A DNA stretch of 11,586 bases from Candidatus Gastranaerophilales bacterium (GTDB lineage Bacteria > Cyanobacteriota > Vampirovibrionia > Gastranaerophilales > CAJFVJ01): positions 1-11,586 of the forward strand of contig JAQUTS010000038.1 in assembly GCA_028694275.1 (NCBI GenBank). Direction: 5' to 3'. Shown piece after piece: positions 1 through 5,942 of the stretch. The position numbers were made by a program, and so were the translations under genes. Numbering within the stretch: the stretch's first letter is position 1; the number at the start of each line of letters is the position of its first letter. The notes beneath the pieces are model-generated. The model was not told where the DNA came from. It saw only the letters and a list, made by a program, of their open reading frames with translations, and ran no database searches.

Positions 1-161
1 GTGCCCAAAGAGGGACTCTTGTAAAAGAAGATGACCAAACAGAAACCGCACTTGATAGTGTATCTGATTGGGATTTTGTCATCCATAATGATTCAACTTA
101 TGAAGATCTTAAAGAAAGAGCTTACGACTTAGCACAAAGGCTTGAGTCTAGTTTGCACTAG
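1..161 (+). CDS. 3' end of a gene, possibly a P-loop (deoxy)nucleotide kinase
   Basis: An open frame enters from the left edge (first full codon at 3) and ends at TAG 159-161, giving 52 residues. The tail contains DWDFVIHNDSTYEDLKERA. A 'D-x-V-I-x-N-D-x-T-x-E-D-L' pattern near the C-terminus, preceded by an acidic ETALD segment, is typical of dephospho-CoA kinase, adenylate kinase and dNMP kinase-type P-loop proteins, where it forms the last strand and helix. The P-loop itself would lie outside the window, so the function is only a suggestion. The stop lies 14 nt inside the 3' end of the convergent ATPase gene. The uninterrupted frame and sensible amino-acid composition support it as real coding sequence. 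Confidence 0.6.
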   Translation, partial: AQRGTLVKEDDQTETALDSVSDWDFVIHNDSTYEDLKERAYDLAQRLESSLH

Positions 162-1779
162 GGGTAGGCGGTTGAGGGTTTTTGCCTGAGCCGAATTTTT
201 TTGCGTATTCTTCAAAAATATTATCAAGTTCTTGTGCGATATTAGCTTGTTCTGTTCTGTGTAGATTGCGCTCTTTTTCAGATATAGGTGATTTGATAAG
301 GTCTTCGAGTTCTTTTAGTTTGTTGCCTTTTTCAGTCATCAGTTTTTCAAATTCTTCTTTTGAAGAGAGCTCAATTTTGGGAGCTTTCGGAGCTTTTTTA
401 GGGGCTGCTTTGGCTACATCGTCTATGTCTCCTGCAAGGTGTTCCATTCCTGGCATTTTTTTGAGGATATTTGCTAACGTTTCCATAGATTCTTTGATAC
501 TGTCAGAGAGCCCTTTAAGGAAATCGTTATCCAGTAAGTCAAGAAAGCTTTGAGGTCTTTGTTCTACTGCTTGTGCAGGTTTAGTGACGTCTTTTGATTT
601 TTTGAATTCTTCGATTGCTTTTATGAAGTGTCTTTCTTCTAATGGAATTTTTGTAGCCTTGCCTGCTTCTCTTGCTATTGATTGTTCTTCAACTAAGAAC
701 CTTTTTGCATCCGCTGATATTTGCTCGATATTTCTGTGTGAATATCCAAGCAAATTATCAGAAATTCTGTCTATAGCTTCGTTGTTTTTGGCAAGATCAC
801 CTGCATCTTTGGATTTTCTTAAGTGATATTTTACAGCACCGACAACGGCCTCTTTATCAGGATTATCTATAAATATTTTAAGAGGGAATCTATCCATTGC
901 AGGTTCGTTCATGTTCTTGAAGAAACCTGTACCATGGTTTAGTTCTTCATTTGTTGTTGCAAGAACTCTTAGGTTTGGAATTTGTTTGAATTCATCAAGG
1001 GTTATTAAAACTGTTTTGATCAGTTCTTGACGAGAAGGGTTGCTTCCTGATTTGTCTTCTGTTAACATACCTTCGATTTCATCAAAGAAAGCAATATATT
1101 GTTTGTCAGGGTTATTTATTGCAGCATTTTTTACAAAATCTGCTCTGTTTTTAAGGTTGATTGCACCTTGGTTTACAAATGGAGAGCCGTCTTTGTGAAC
1201 AGCAAATGTTGCAACATCTGCATCAAGTTCTTTTGCCAAAACTCTTACAAGGTTTGTTTTACCTGTGCCCGGAGGGCCGTGGAGTATTGCTGCATTCAAA
1301 GTAGGCACATCATTAGCTTTGTAAAGATCTTCGTGTTTGATTGGATTGAGAATATTTCTTACGAAGCTTTTTTTGGCCTCTTTCATTCCGGGAAGCTCGC
1401 TTAAGGTTGCTACGCTGTCATTATTTTTATAGTTTTCAAAAACATTTCTGTAAGTCAATTTTGGGCCAAGTCCGTTTTGTACATCATCGCCTCTGAATTG
1501 GTTACCGTTTTTTTCTATTGTTTTGATTACTGTTTCTACTCTTGATTTTGATCTCATTGCGTTGGCGATTGTTATGCCGACAATTGCAAGAGAAGATATT
1601 CCAACTATTGCGGCAAGGTTTTTATCCCAAAAACTGCCTTGTTTTGGCTTTTTAGTTTCAGTGGATGATTCAAATGAATCACTAAAATAGTCATTTTTAG
1701 CTTTGTCTTCTTGCTTTTGAGGCTTTGCCAAAGGAGCTAAAGTTGTATTTGATGAATAATTTGAAATTGGATTAACCAT
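148..1779 (-). CDS. membrane-anchored AAA+ ATPase without protease domain
   Basis: A 543-residue AAA-family ATPase, predicted to use ATP hydrolysis to remodel or unfold a partner; substrate unknown. Order of parts: hydrophilic N-terminus 1-53; one hydrophobic helix about 54-75; AAA+ core about 125-395 with Walker A GPPGTGKT (168-175), Walker B FFDEIE (231-236; D233, E234), sensor-1 asparagine N277, a candidate arginine finger R297 in MDRFP, and a sensor-2-like GYSHRN (345-350). A K/A/P-rich linker (about 456-468) leads to a charged helical C-terminal segment (472-530) and a Pro-rich tail. The core resembles FtsH/CDC48-type AAA modules, but there is no HEXXH zinc-protease motif, so it is not FtsH. 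If the ATPase faces the cytoplasm, the first 53 residues lie outside. The ATG has an upstream AAGGTCAGG. The gene appears monocistronic; its stop overlaps the convergent gene at 161. Confidence 0.9.
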   Translation of the reverse strand: MVNPISNYSSNTTLAPLAKPQKQEDKAKNDYFSDSFESSTETKKPKQGSFWDKNLAAIVGISSLAIVGITIANAMRSKSRVETVIKTIEKNGNQFRGDDVQNGLGPKLTYRNVFENYKNNDSVATLSELPGMKEAKKSFVRNILNPIKHEDLYKANDVPTLNAAILHGPPGTGKTNLVRVLAKELDADVATFAVHKDGSPFVNQGAINLKNRADFVKNAAINNPDKQYIAFFDEIEGMLTEDKSGSNPSRQELIKTVLITLDEFKQIPNLRVLATTNEELNHGTGFFKNMNEPAMDRFPLKIFIDNPDKEAVVGAVKYHLRKSKDAGDLAKNNEAIDRISDNLLGYSHRNIEQISADAKRFLVEEQSIAREAGKATKIPLEERHFIKAIEEFKKSKDVTKPAQAVEQRPQSFLDLLDNDFLKGLSDSIKESMETLANILKKMPGMEHLAGDIDDVAKAAPKKAPKAPKIELSSKEEFEKLMTEKGNKLKELEDLIKSPISEKERNLHRTEQANIAQELDNIFEEYAKKFGSGKNPQPPTPSAN

Positions 1780-1826
1780 AAAACCTGACCTTAACCGTTT
1801 AATTAACTACATTAGTAAAGGCGAAA

Positions 1827-1855
1827 GGTATAAAAAATTGCCAAATTAGTCGCAA
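1827..1855 (-). promoter_or_regulatory. possible promoter of the AAA+ ATPase gene
   Basis: On the minus strand, TTGCGA (1850-1855) and TATACC (1827-1832) are 17 bp apart. Transcription would start near 1820, leaving a leader of about 40 nt with AAGGTCAGG before the ATG. The -35 is fair, but the -10 lacks the usual final T, so this is tentative. Confidence 0.3.
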
Positions 1856-1857
1856 TT
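1832..1857 (-). terminator. weak hairpin with T-run after the ligA operon
   Basis: Read on the minus strand, AATTGC and GCAATT (1852-1857 and 1836-1841) can pair around a 10-nt loop and are followed by a T-run (1832-1835). It lies just downstream of the last gene of the ligA unit, as a terminator would, but the six-pair stem has only two G-C pairs. It also overlaps the possible ATPase promoter, so termination and initiation may share this short gap. Confidence 0.3.
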
Positions 1858-1877
1858 GTTACGAATTGTCACAGAAA

Positions 1878-2225
1878 TTATTTTTTAATTTCTTCTTTTT
1901 CTTTTAAATCTTTTTCAGAAGCTTCAGTAATCATTTTGAGCATTTCAGGATCTTGCATAACTTCTTCATCCGCAGCAATTTTGATTGAAAAAGTGTCTCT
2001 TGCGCAGATATAAACAGAAAGACAAACGATGCTCCAAAGCAATGATCCTTGAAGAATATTCATCGCAGGGCCGCCAAAGACTCCTGCTACCAGATAGTTC
2101 CAGGAATTAGTTAAAAACCAGATGGGAAATCCTATAAACCCGCAAAAAAGGCAAAAAAGCACAAATCCTACGATTAATAGTCCTGAAAAGCCTGATATTT
2201 GTATAATTTTAAAATTCTTATTCAT
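1878..2225 (-). CDS. small two-helix membrane protein, unknown function
   Basis: 115 residues; I do not recognise the family. A short basic N-terminus precedes a long hydrophobic helix (about 12-38, with a C-x-x-C at 25/28 inside it). A Gly/Pro-containing segment (42-57) and a second hydrophobic helix (about 58-76) follow. The last 30 residues (from about 84) are strongly charged, rich in Glu and Lys and probably helical, on the cytoplasmic side if the positive-inside rule holds. The ATG shares its A with the ligA stop (TAATG). GAGAGGA (2231-2237), inside the end of ligA, acts as ribosome binding site, so the two are almost certainly co-transcribed and translationally coupled. Being coupled to ligA does not show that it works with ligase. 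Confidence 0.8.
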   Translation of the reverse strand: MNKNFKIIQISGFSGLLIVGFVLFCLFCGFIGFPIWFLTNSWNYLVAGVFGGPAMNILQGSLLWSIVCLSVYICARDTFSIKIAADEEVMQDPEMLKMITEASEKDLKEKEEIKK

Positions 2226-4261
2226 TAAGATCCTCTCACATAGTCTTTGATTTTTTGGGGGTAATTTAACAACTCAAGGAATTGCCCTTCATCTAATATT
2301 ATAACACCTAAATCAAGTGCTTTTTGATACTTCGATCCGGGGCTGTCTCCCATAACCAAAAAGTCTGTATTCTTAGTAACAGAAGAGGTTGACTTTCCTG
2401 ACCTTAATTTTATTTCGTTTTGGGCTTCTGTTCTGCCCATGCTCGATAATGTGCCTGTAACAACAAATGTTTTCCCAAAAAACGCATCTGATTTTTTTTC
2501 AATTTTGGCGGCAGTGGGGTTTATTCCGTGTTGTTTGAATTTTTCGATGATTTCTATGTTTTTAGGCTCCGTAAAGAAATTCACTATAGATGCGGCTATT
2601 TTTTCGCCTATTCCGTCAATTTGGGCGAGATTTTCTGTTGTTGCAGACTTTAGCTCGTCTATTGAGGAGTAATTTTGGCTTAAAATATCAGCTATTTCTT
2701 TTCCTATGAGGCGTATGCCTAGTGCGGTCAAAAACTTATTCAAAGGCTGTTTTTTGCTGTCTTGGATTGCATTATAGAGATTTGAGGCTGATTTTTCTTT
2801 TACCAACTCAAGCTGCATAAAGTCATCTTGTTCCAAAGTGTACAAGTCTGCTGCATCTTTTATCATATTTTTGCTTAGAAGCTGTTCAATTATGGCAGGT
2901 CCGACACCATCAATGTCCATGGCTTCTTTTGAGGCAAAATATTCAAGTTTGGCCTGAAGTTGCGATGGACAGCCAAATTGATTTGGGCAGTATAAATTCA
3001 CTTCCCCTTCAGGTTTGATTAAAGGTGTATTGCAAGATGGACAAAATTCAGGTGCTTTGTAAAAATCCTCATTTTTTTCTTTTGCCTTGATTACTTTTGG
3101 GATAATTTCCGCTGCTTTTTTGATGAGAACTTCTGATCCTATATTCACGCCGAGTTTTTTTATTTCATCAAAATTGTGCAAGCTTGCCCTTTTGACAATA
3201 CTGCCGCCCAAAGACACAGGCTGCATTATCGCAACAGGTGTCACGGCCCCTGTTCTGCCGACGTTTATTTCTATTTCGTTTATACGAGTCCAGGCTTCCT
3301 CGGGAGGAAACTTGAACGCGGTTGCCCATTTTGGCGCACGGGCGGTAAACCCGAGCTCTTGCTGTAAGGACAAATCATTCACTTTGACAACTACACCATC
3401 AGTTGCATAGTCAAGTTCAAAGCGGGTATGCTCCCAATGAGAGATTGCTTTTTTGACACTTTTTAGTGCATCAGGGGCGTGGCATTCATTTGTCTGAAAT
3501 CCCAATTTTTGCAAAAGCTGCATTGTTTCATAGTGCGTTTTGGGAGCATCAGTCCCATCCATAATTGCTGCGTATGCAAAGAAATGCAAATCGCGGCTCT
3601 TTGTAATATTGCTGTCCAATTGGCGCAAAGACCCTGCGGCTGAGTTGCGCGGGTTGGCGAATTCTTTCTCGCCTTTTTTTCGGTTTTGTTCATTTAGTTT
3701 TTCAAAAGATGAAATCGGCATATAGACTTCTCCCCTTACCTCAATATCGATATTTTGCGGCAAAGTATGGGGAATCCCGCTCACGGTTTTGATGTTTTGG
3801 GTAATGTTTTCGCCTATTGCGCCATCGCCTCTTGTGGCTCCGATTTGGAGTTGTCCTTTTTTGTAAGAAAGAGCTACTGCAAGCCCGTCGATTTTGAGTT
3901 CGCAAGTGACACTAACGTGTTCTTGCCCGCTTTCTTTTAAGACTCTTTGATACCATTTGTCGAGCTCATCAAAGTTATTTGAGTTGTCTATCGAGTAAAG
4001 TCTGTATTTGTGTGTATGTTTTGAGAATTTTTCTGATATGCCTGCTCCTACTTGTTGTGTGGGGCTATCATCGTAGGCAAATTGCGGGTATTGTGCTTCG
4101 AGTTCTTTTAATTGTTTGAACATTGCATCGTATTCAGCATCAGTAATGGATGGTGCATCAAGCTCATAATAAAGTCTGTTATGTTCTTTTAGCTCATCTC
4201 TTAGGTTTTGGATTATGTCTTTTATTTGATTTTCCTGATTGAAAAGGTTTAAATTCTGCAT
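2225..4261 (-). CDS. ligA: NAD-dependent DNA ligase LigA
   Basis: Seals nicks in duplex DNA with NAD+ as adenylate donor, joining Okazaki fragments and finishing excision repair. At 678 residues it has full family length. Domain Ia has the NAD-binding YY pair (31-32) and D41. The adenylation domain has catalytic K123 in KIDG (123-126), RGE at 176-178 and DGVVVK (288-293). An OB fold follows (VGRTGAVTP 334-342). The zinc finger has C407-x2-C410-x14-C425-x5-C431, the spacing known from E. coli LigA. Helix-hairpin-helix repeats span about 435-575 and a BRCT domain 592-678. The OB-fold element often read as KAGEIIP is KAAEIIP here. The N-terminus adds MQNLNLF ahead of the normal start of homology. 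It heads a two-gene unit; the leader has GTGAG near the ATG and no clear -10/-35 was found. Confidence 0.98.
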   Translation of the reverse strand: MQNLNLFNQENQIKDIIQNLRDELKEHNRLYYELDAPSITDAEYDAMFKQLKELEAQYPQFAYDDSPTQQVGAGISEKFSKHTHKYRLYSIDNSNNFDELDKWYQRVLKESGQEHVSVTCELKIDGLAVALSYKKGQLQIGATRGDGAIGENITQNIKTVSGIPHTLPQNIDIEVRGEVYMPISSFEKLNEQNRKKGEKEFANPRNSAAGSLRQLDSNITKSRDLHFFAYAAIMDGTDAPKTHYETMQLLQKLGFQTNECHAPDALKSVKKAISHWEHTRFELDYATDGVVVKVNDLSLQQELGFTARAPKWATAFKFPPEEAWTRINEIEINVGRTGAVTPVAIMQPVSLGGSIVKRASLHNFDEIKKLGVNIGSEVLIKKAAEIIPKVIKAKEKNEDFYKAPEFCPSCNTPLIKPEGEVNLYCPNQFGCPSQLQAKLEYFASKEAMDIDGVGPAIIEQLLSKNMIKDAADLYTLEQDDFMQLELVKEKSASNLYNAIQDSKKQPLNKFLTALGIRLIGKEIADILSQNYSSIDELKSATTENLAQIDGIGEKIAASIVNFFTEPKNIEIIEKFKQHGINPTAAKIEKKSDAFFGKTFVVTGTLSSMGRTEAQNEIKLRSGKSTSSVTKNTDFLVMGDSPGSKYQKALDLGVIILDEGQFLELLNYPQKIKDYVRGS

Positions 4262-4276
4262 AACTCACGCTATAAT
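4248..4276 (+). promoter_or_regulatory. promoter of the decarboxylase-like gene
   Basis: TTTAAA (4248-4253, four of six bases of the -35 consensus), a 17-bp spacer and a perfect TATAAT (4271-4276). Initiation would fall near 4283, giving a leader of about 25 nt to the ATG at 4308. The promoter overlaps the first codons of the divergent ligA. This placement argues against the upstream in-frame ATG at 4239, which would precede the transcript start. Confidence 0.65.
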
Positions 4277-4307
4277 CGACTACAATAGGTATATTTTACA
4301 ACAAAGT

Positions 4308-5405
4308 ATGGATTTAATTAATTTAATTAAAAATTTTAACAGACCTCACCTTTTCACCACTCCAAGTCATTGTGGTGTGGGCTTTGGTGAGTTTGCAAAA
4401 GTCGTCGGGCAAAGGATTTTCAGGTGTGATTTTTCTGAAATCGACGGGTTTGACAATATCCGTAACCCTAAAAGTATTTTCAAAAGCTCTTTGGCTAAGG
4501 CCTCTTTGATTTATGATTCAGGTGCCAGTTTTTATCTTTATAACGGCTCAACAGCAGGGATTTTGGCACTTATGTTGTCTGTTTTGGATATTGATACGCA
4601 GGTTTTGATTCCCCGTAATTGTCATATTTCTGTTTTGAATGGGCTGATTTTGACCCATGCACAAGGTGTTTTTTTAGAGCCTGAATATGATGATGTTTTT
4701 GGTGTGGCAAAAGCCATTGAGCCATCAGCAGTTGAGCAAAAACTGACCGAACATCCTGATATCAAAGCTGTGATTGTTACGAGCCCTACTTATGAAGGGG
4801 TAGTATCTGACATTGAGGCTATAGCACAAATTTGTCATGAAAGAGGTGTTGTTTTGGTTGTGGATGAAGCGCATGGTGCTTTGTGGAATTTTTCTGACAG
4901 GTTGCCGACACCTTCGATACATCTTGGTGCTGATGCGACCGTTCAGTCTTTGCACAAAACTGCAGGGGCTCTCACTCAGAGTTCGATTTTGCATATATCC
5001 AAGAATTCTTTGATTACGCCTGGGAAAGTCCAGGAGTCTTTGAATCTTATTAATTCGACATCCCCGTCATATTTGCTTTTAGCCAGTATAGAAGGTGCTA
5101 TTAAGTATCTTCATTCGCGTAAAGGGTCTCTCAAACTTGAAAAACTTTTGGATGAGATTATTCATATTCGCAAAGAATTGTCCCAAATTGATGGGGTTAG
5201 CTTGTTTGAGAACGATGATTTTACGAAGATTTTCGTTAAAGTTGAGGGATTGTCGGGAGAAAAGTTGTCTGATTTGCTTTATAAAAATAAAATCGAAGAC
5301 GAACTCATCAATGAGTCAGGCGTGCTTTTGTTGTGCGGGCTTGGTACAACACACAGAAAGCTTAAAAAGCTCTGCAAGGTAGTCAAAAAAATAGCTACAA
5401 CTTAA
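4308..5405 (+). CDS. PLP-dependent Orn/Lys/Arg decarboxylase-like protein, short form
   Basis: A fold-type I PLP enzyme of the Orn/Lys/Arg decarboxylase group (SpeA/YaaO-like, from memory); 365 residues from the start chosen here. Visible active-site elements: PSHCGVGFG near the N-terminus (19-27), phosphate-binding NGSTAG (79-84), DEAHG (186-190; D186 should contact the pyridine nitrogen, H189 stack on the ring) and SLHKT (214-218; K217 is the Schiff-base lysine). The small domain ends with GVLLLCGLGTTHRKLKKL. Relatives I recall are about 480-490 residues, with a further C-terminal domain that is absent here. The substrate (arginine, lysine or other) cannot be read from sequence. An in-frame ATG at 4239 would overlap ligA by 23 nt and lies upstream of the predicted transcript start; homology begins after 4308. 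The stop overlaps the convergent 68-aa gene by 11 nt. Confidence 0.88.
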   Translation: MDLINLIKNFNRPHLFTTPSHCGVGFGEFAKVVGQRIFRCDFSEIDGFDNIRNPKSIFKSSLAKASLIYDSGASFYLYNGSTAGILALMLSVLDIDTQVLIPRNCHISVLNGLILTHAQGVFLEPEYDDVFGVAKAIEPSAVEQKLTEHPDIKAVIVTSPTYEGVVSDIEAIAQICHERGVVLVVDEAHGALWNFSDRLPTPSIHLGADATVQSLHKTAGALTQSSILHISKNSLITPGKVQESLNLINSTSPSYLLLASIEGAIKYLHSRKGSLKLEKLLDEIIHIRKELSQIDGVSLFENDDFTKIFVKVEGLSGEKLSDLLYKNKIEDELINESGVLLLCGLGTTHRKLKKLCKVVKKIATT

Positions 5406-5601
5406 CTTTTCGGCTATTCTCAATGCATTCTATCAATTGTTCTGTAAAGTTTGAAACAGTTGCTTTGATATGTTTATTTATATCTTCTTGTGAAAGATTA
5501 TATTGAGGGTATTCTGTAATATTTAATAACTCATCACTATAAAATTTAAGCAATTCAATATCAGAAACATTTTCTAGAAATTTTGGATTAATTTTTACCA
5601 T
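5395..5601 (-). CDS. 68-aa unknown protein divergent from XRE regulator
   Basis: A small protein of no family I recognise: no hydrophobic segment, more acidic than basic, probably all-helical (notably residues 12-27 and 39-64), one cysteine. A strong ribosome binding site, AAGGAAAGG (5611-5619), sits 9 nt before the ATG, which supports real translation. GC is about 25% by hand count, clearly lower than flanking housekeeping genes. It diverges from the XRE-type regulator gene with 69 nt between the starts, and its 3' end runs 11 nt into the decarboxylase-like gene. By position it could be the partner or target of the regulator, but nothing in its sequence shows this. Confidence 0.7.
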   Translation of the reverse strand: MVKINPKFLENVSDIELLKFYSDELLNITEYPQYNLSQEDINKHIKATVSNFTEQLIECIENSRKVKL

Positions 5602-5624
5602 AATATCATTCCTTTCCTTGAGGA

Positions 5625-5653
5625 TTAAAAGCCGTGGACTTTAGTCCTATAAT
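5625..5653 (+). promoter_or_regulatory. promoter of the XRE regulator gene
   Basis: TTAAAA (5625-5630), a 17-bp spacer and a perfect TATAAT (5648-5653). Initiation would be near 5660, only about 10 nt before the ATG at 5671, so the message would be almost leaderless; the only pre-start purine stretch is AAAGA. The whole spacer is occupied by the operator-like palindrome. Confidence 0.6.
5636..5647. promoter_or_regulatory. palindromic operator-like site GGACTTTAGTCC
   Basis: Perfect 5-bp inverted arms GGACT and AGTCC around a TT centre, lying exactly between the -35 and -10 of the regulator promoter and next to a possible opposite-facing -10. A dimeric XRE protein bound here would block RNA polymerase, so autorepression is the simple reading. 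The GACT...AGTC arms resemble the C-boxes of restriction-modification controller proteins, which as I recall have three central bases rather than two. Confidence 0.5.
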
Positions 5654-5677
5654 AGCATAAATTTTAAAGAATGGAAA
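5649..5677 (-). promoter_or_regulatory. possible promoter of the 68-aa gene
   Basis: On the minus strand, TTTCCA (5672-5677) and TATTAT (5649-5654) are 17 bp apart. The -10 overlaps the -10 of the divergent regulator gene, and initiation would fall near 5642, inside the palindrome. The resulting leader of about 40 nt carries AAGGAAAGG. The sequence is AT-rich, so a chance match is possible. Confidence 0.35.
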
Positions 5678-5883
5678 GTGATATAAGAAAAAAACTTGCG
5701 GATAAAATAATTTATTTGAGAAATTCTAAAGGTATTTCTCAAGAAACATTGGCCTTTGAGGCAAAAATAGACAGAAGTTATATGAGTAGAGTTGAAAGAG
5801 GCATAGTTTCTATAGGTATAGTAAAGCTGGAAAGTATTGCTAAAGTTTTAGGTGTCAAAGTATATGAATTACTGGAATTTTAG
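5671..5883 (+). CDS. XRE/Cro-C1-type HTH transcriptional regulator, single domain
   Basis: 70 residues forming essentially one Cro/C1-type helix-turn-helix domain. Residues 20-42 match the classic pattern: GISQETLA for helix 2, then DRSYMSRVERG with the DNA-recognition helix, followed by a KLESIAKVLGVKVYELLEF tail. There is no sensor or protease domain. Size and layout fit a small dimeric repressor or an R-M controller (C) protein; no restriction or methylase gene lies nearby in the window. GC is about 30% by hand count, below that of argS and the decarboxylase gene, which suggests acquired DNA. The protein probably binds the palindrome at 5636-5647 in its own promoter. The gene is followed 59 nt later by argS, which has its own -10, so co-transcription is not needed. 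Confidence 0.92.
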   Translation: MESDIRKKLADKIIYLRNSKGISQETLAFEAKIDRSYMSRVERGIVSIGIVKLESIAKVLGVKVYELLEF

Positions 5884-5886
5884 TAA

Positions 5887-5914
5887 TTTATGTTCTTTGT
5901 TTTTGTTTTATAAT
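5887..5914 (+). promoter_or_regulatory. possible promoter of argS
   Basis: A perfect TATAAT (5909-5914) lies upstream of argS, with only a weak -35 candidate, TTTATG (5887-5892), 16 bp away. The start point would be near 5921, about 20 nt before the ATG, with AAGGTGG (5932-5938) as ribosome binding site. The -10 is convincing; the -35 is not. Confidence 0.45.
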
Positions 5915-5942
5915 CAAGCTATAGAGCAAAAAAGGTGGAAAT

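Noticed and set aside
182..1404. Plus-strand open frames opposite the AAA+ ATPase gene
   Set aside because: Their translations are Ser/Phe/Cys-rich low-complexity, as expected for the complement of a real gene, and no ribosome binding sites or family motifs appear.
1836..1868. Three spaced CAATT copies on the minus strand upstream of the ATPase gene as an operator array
   Set aside because: The motif is only five AT-rich bases with uneven spacing (18 and 10), easily explained by chance or by the hairpin already noted.
2439..3940. Several open frames within ligA on both strands
   Set aside because: They lie wholly inside a full-length, motif-complete ligA, and none shows recognisable domains.
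4239..4307. Upstream in-frame ATG extending the decarboxylase-like protein by 23 residues
   Set aside because: It overlaps the start of ligA, lies upstream of the transcript start predicted from TTTAAA-17-TATAAT, and adds residues unlike the family N-terminus.
5395..5883. Classical type II toxin-antitoxin operon made of the 68-aa and XRE genes
   Set aside because: The two genes are divergent rather than co-directional, and the 68-aa protein shows no RelE, HigB, HipA or other toxin motif I can recognise.
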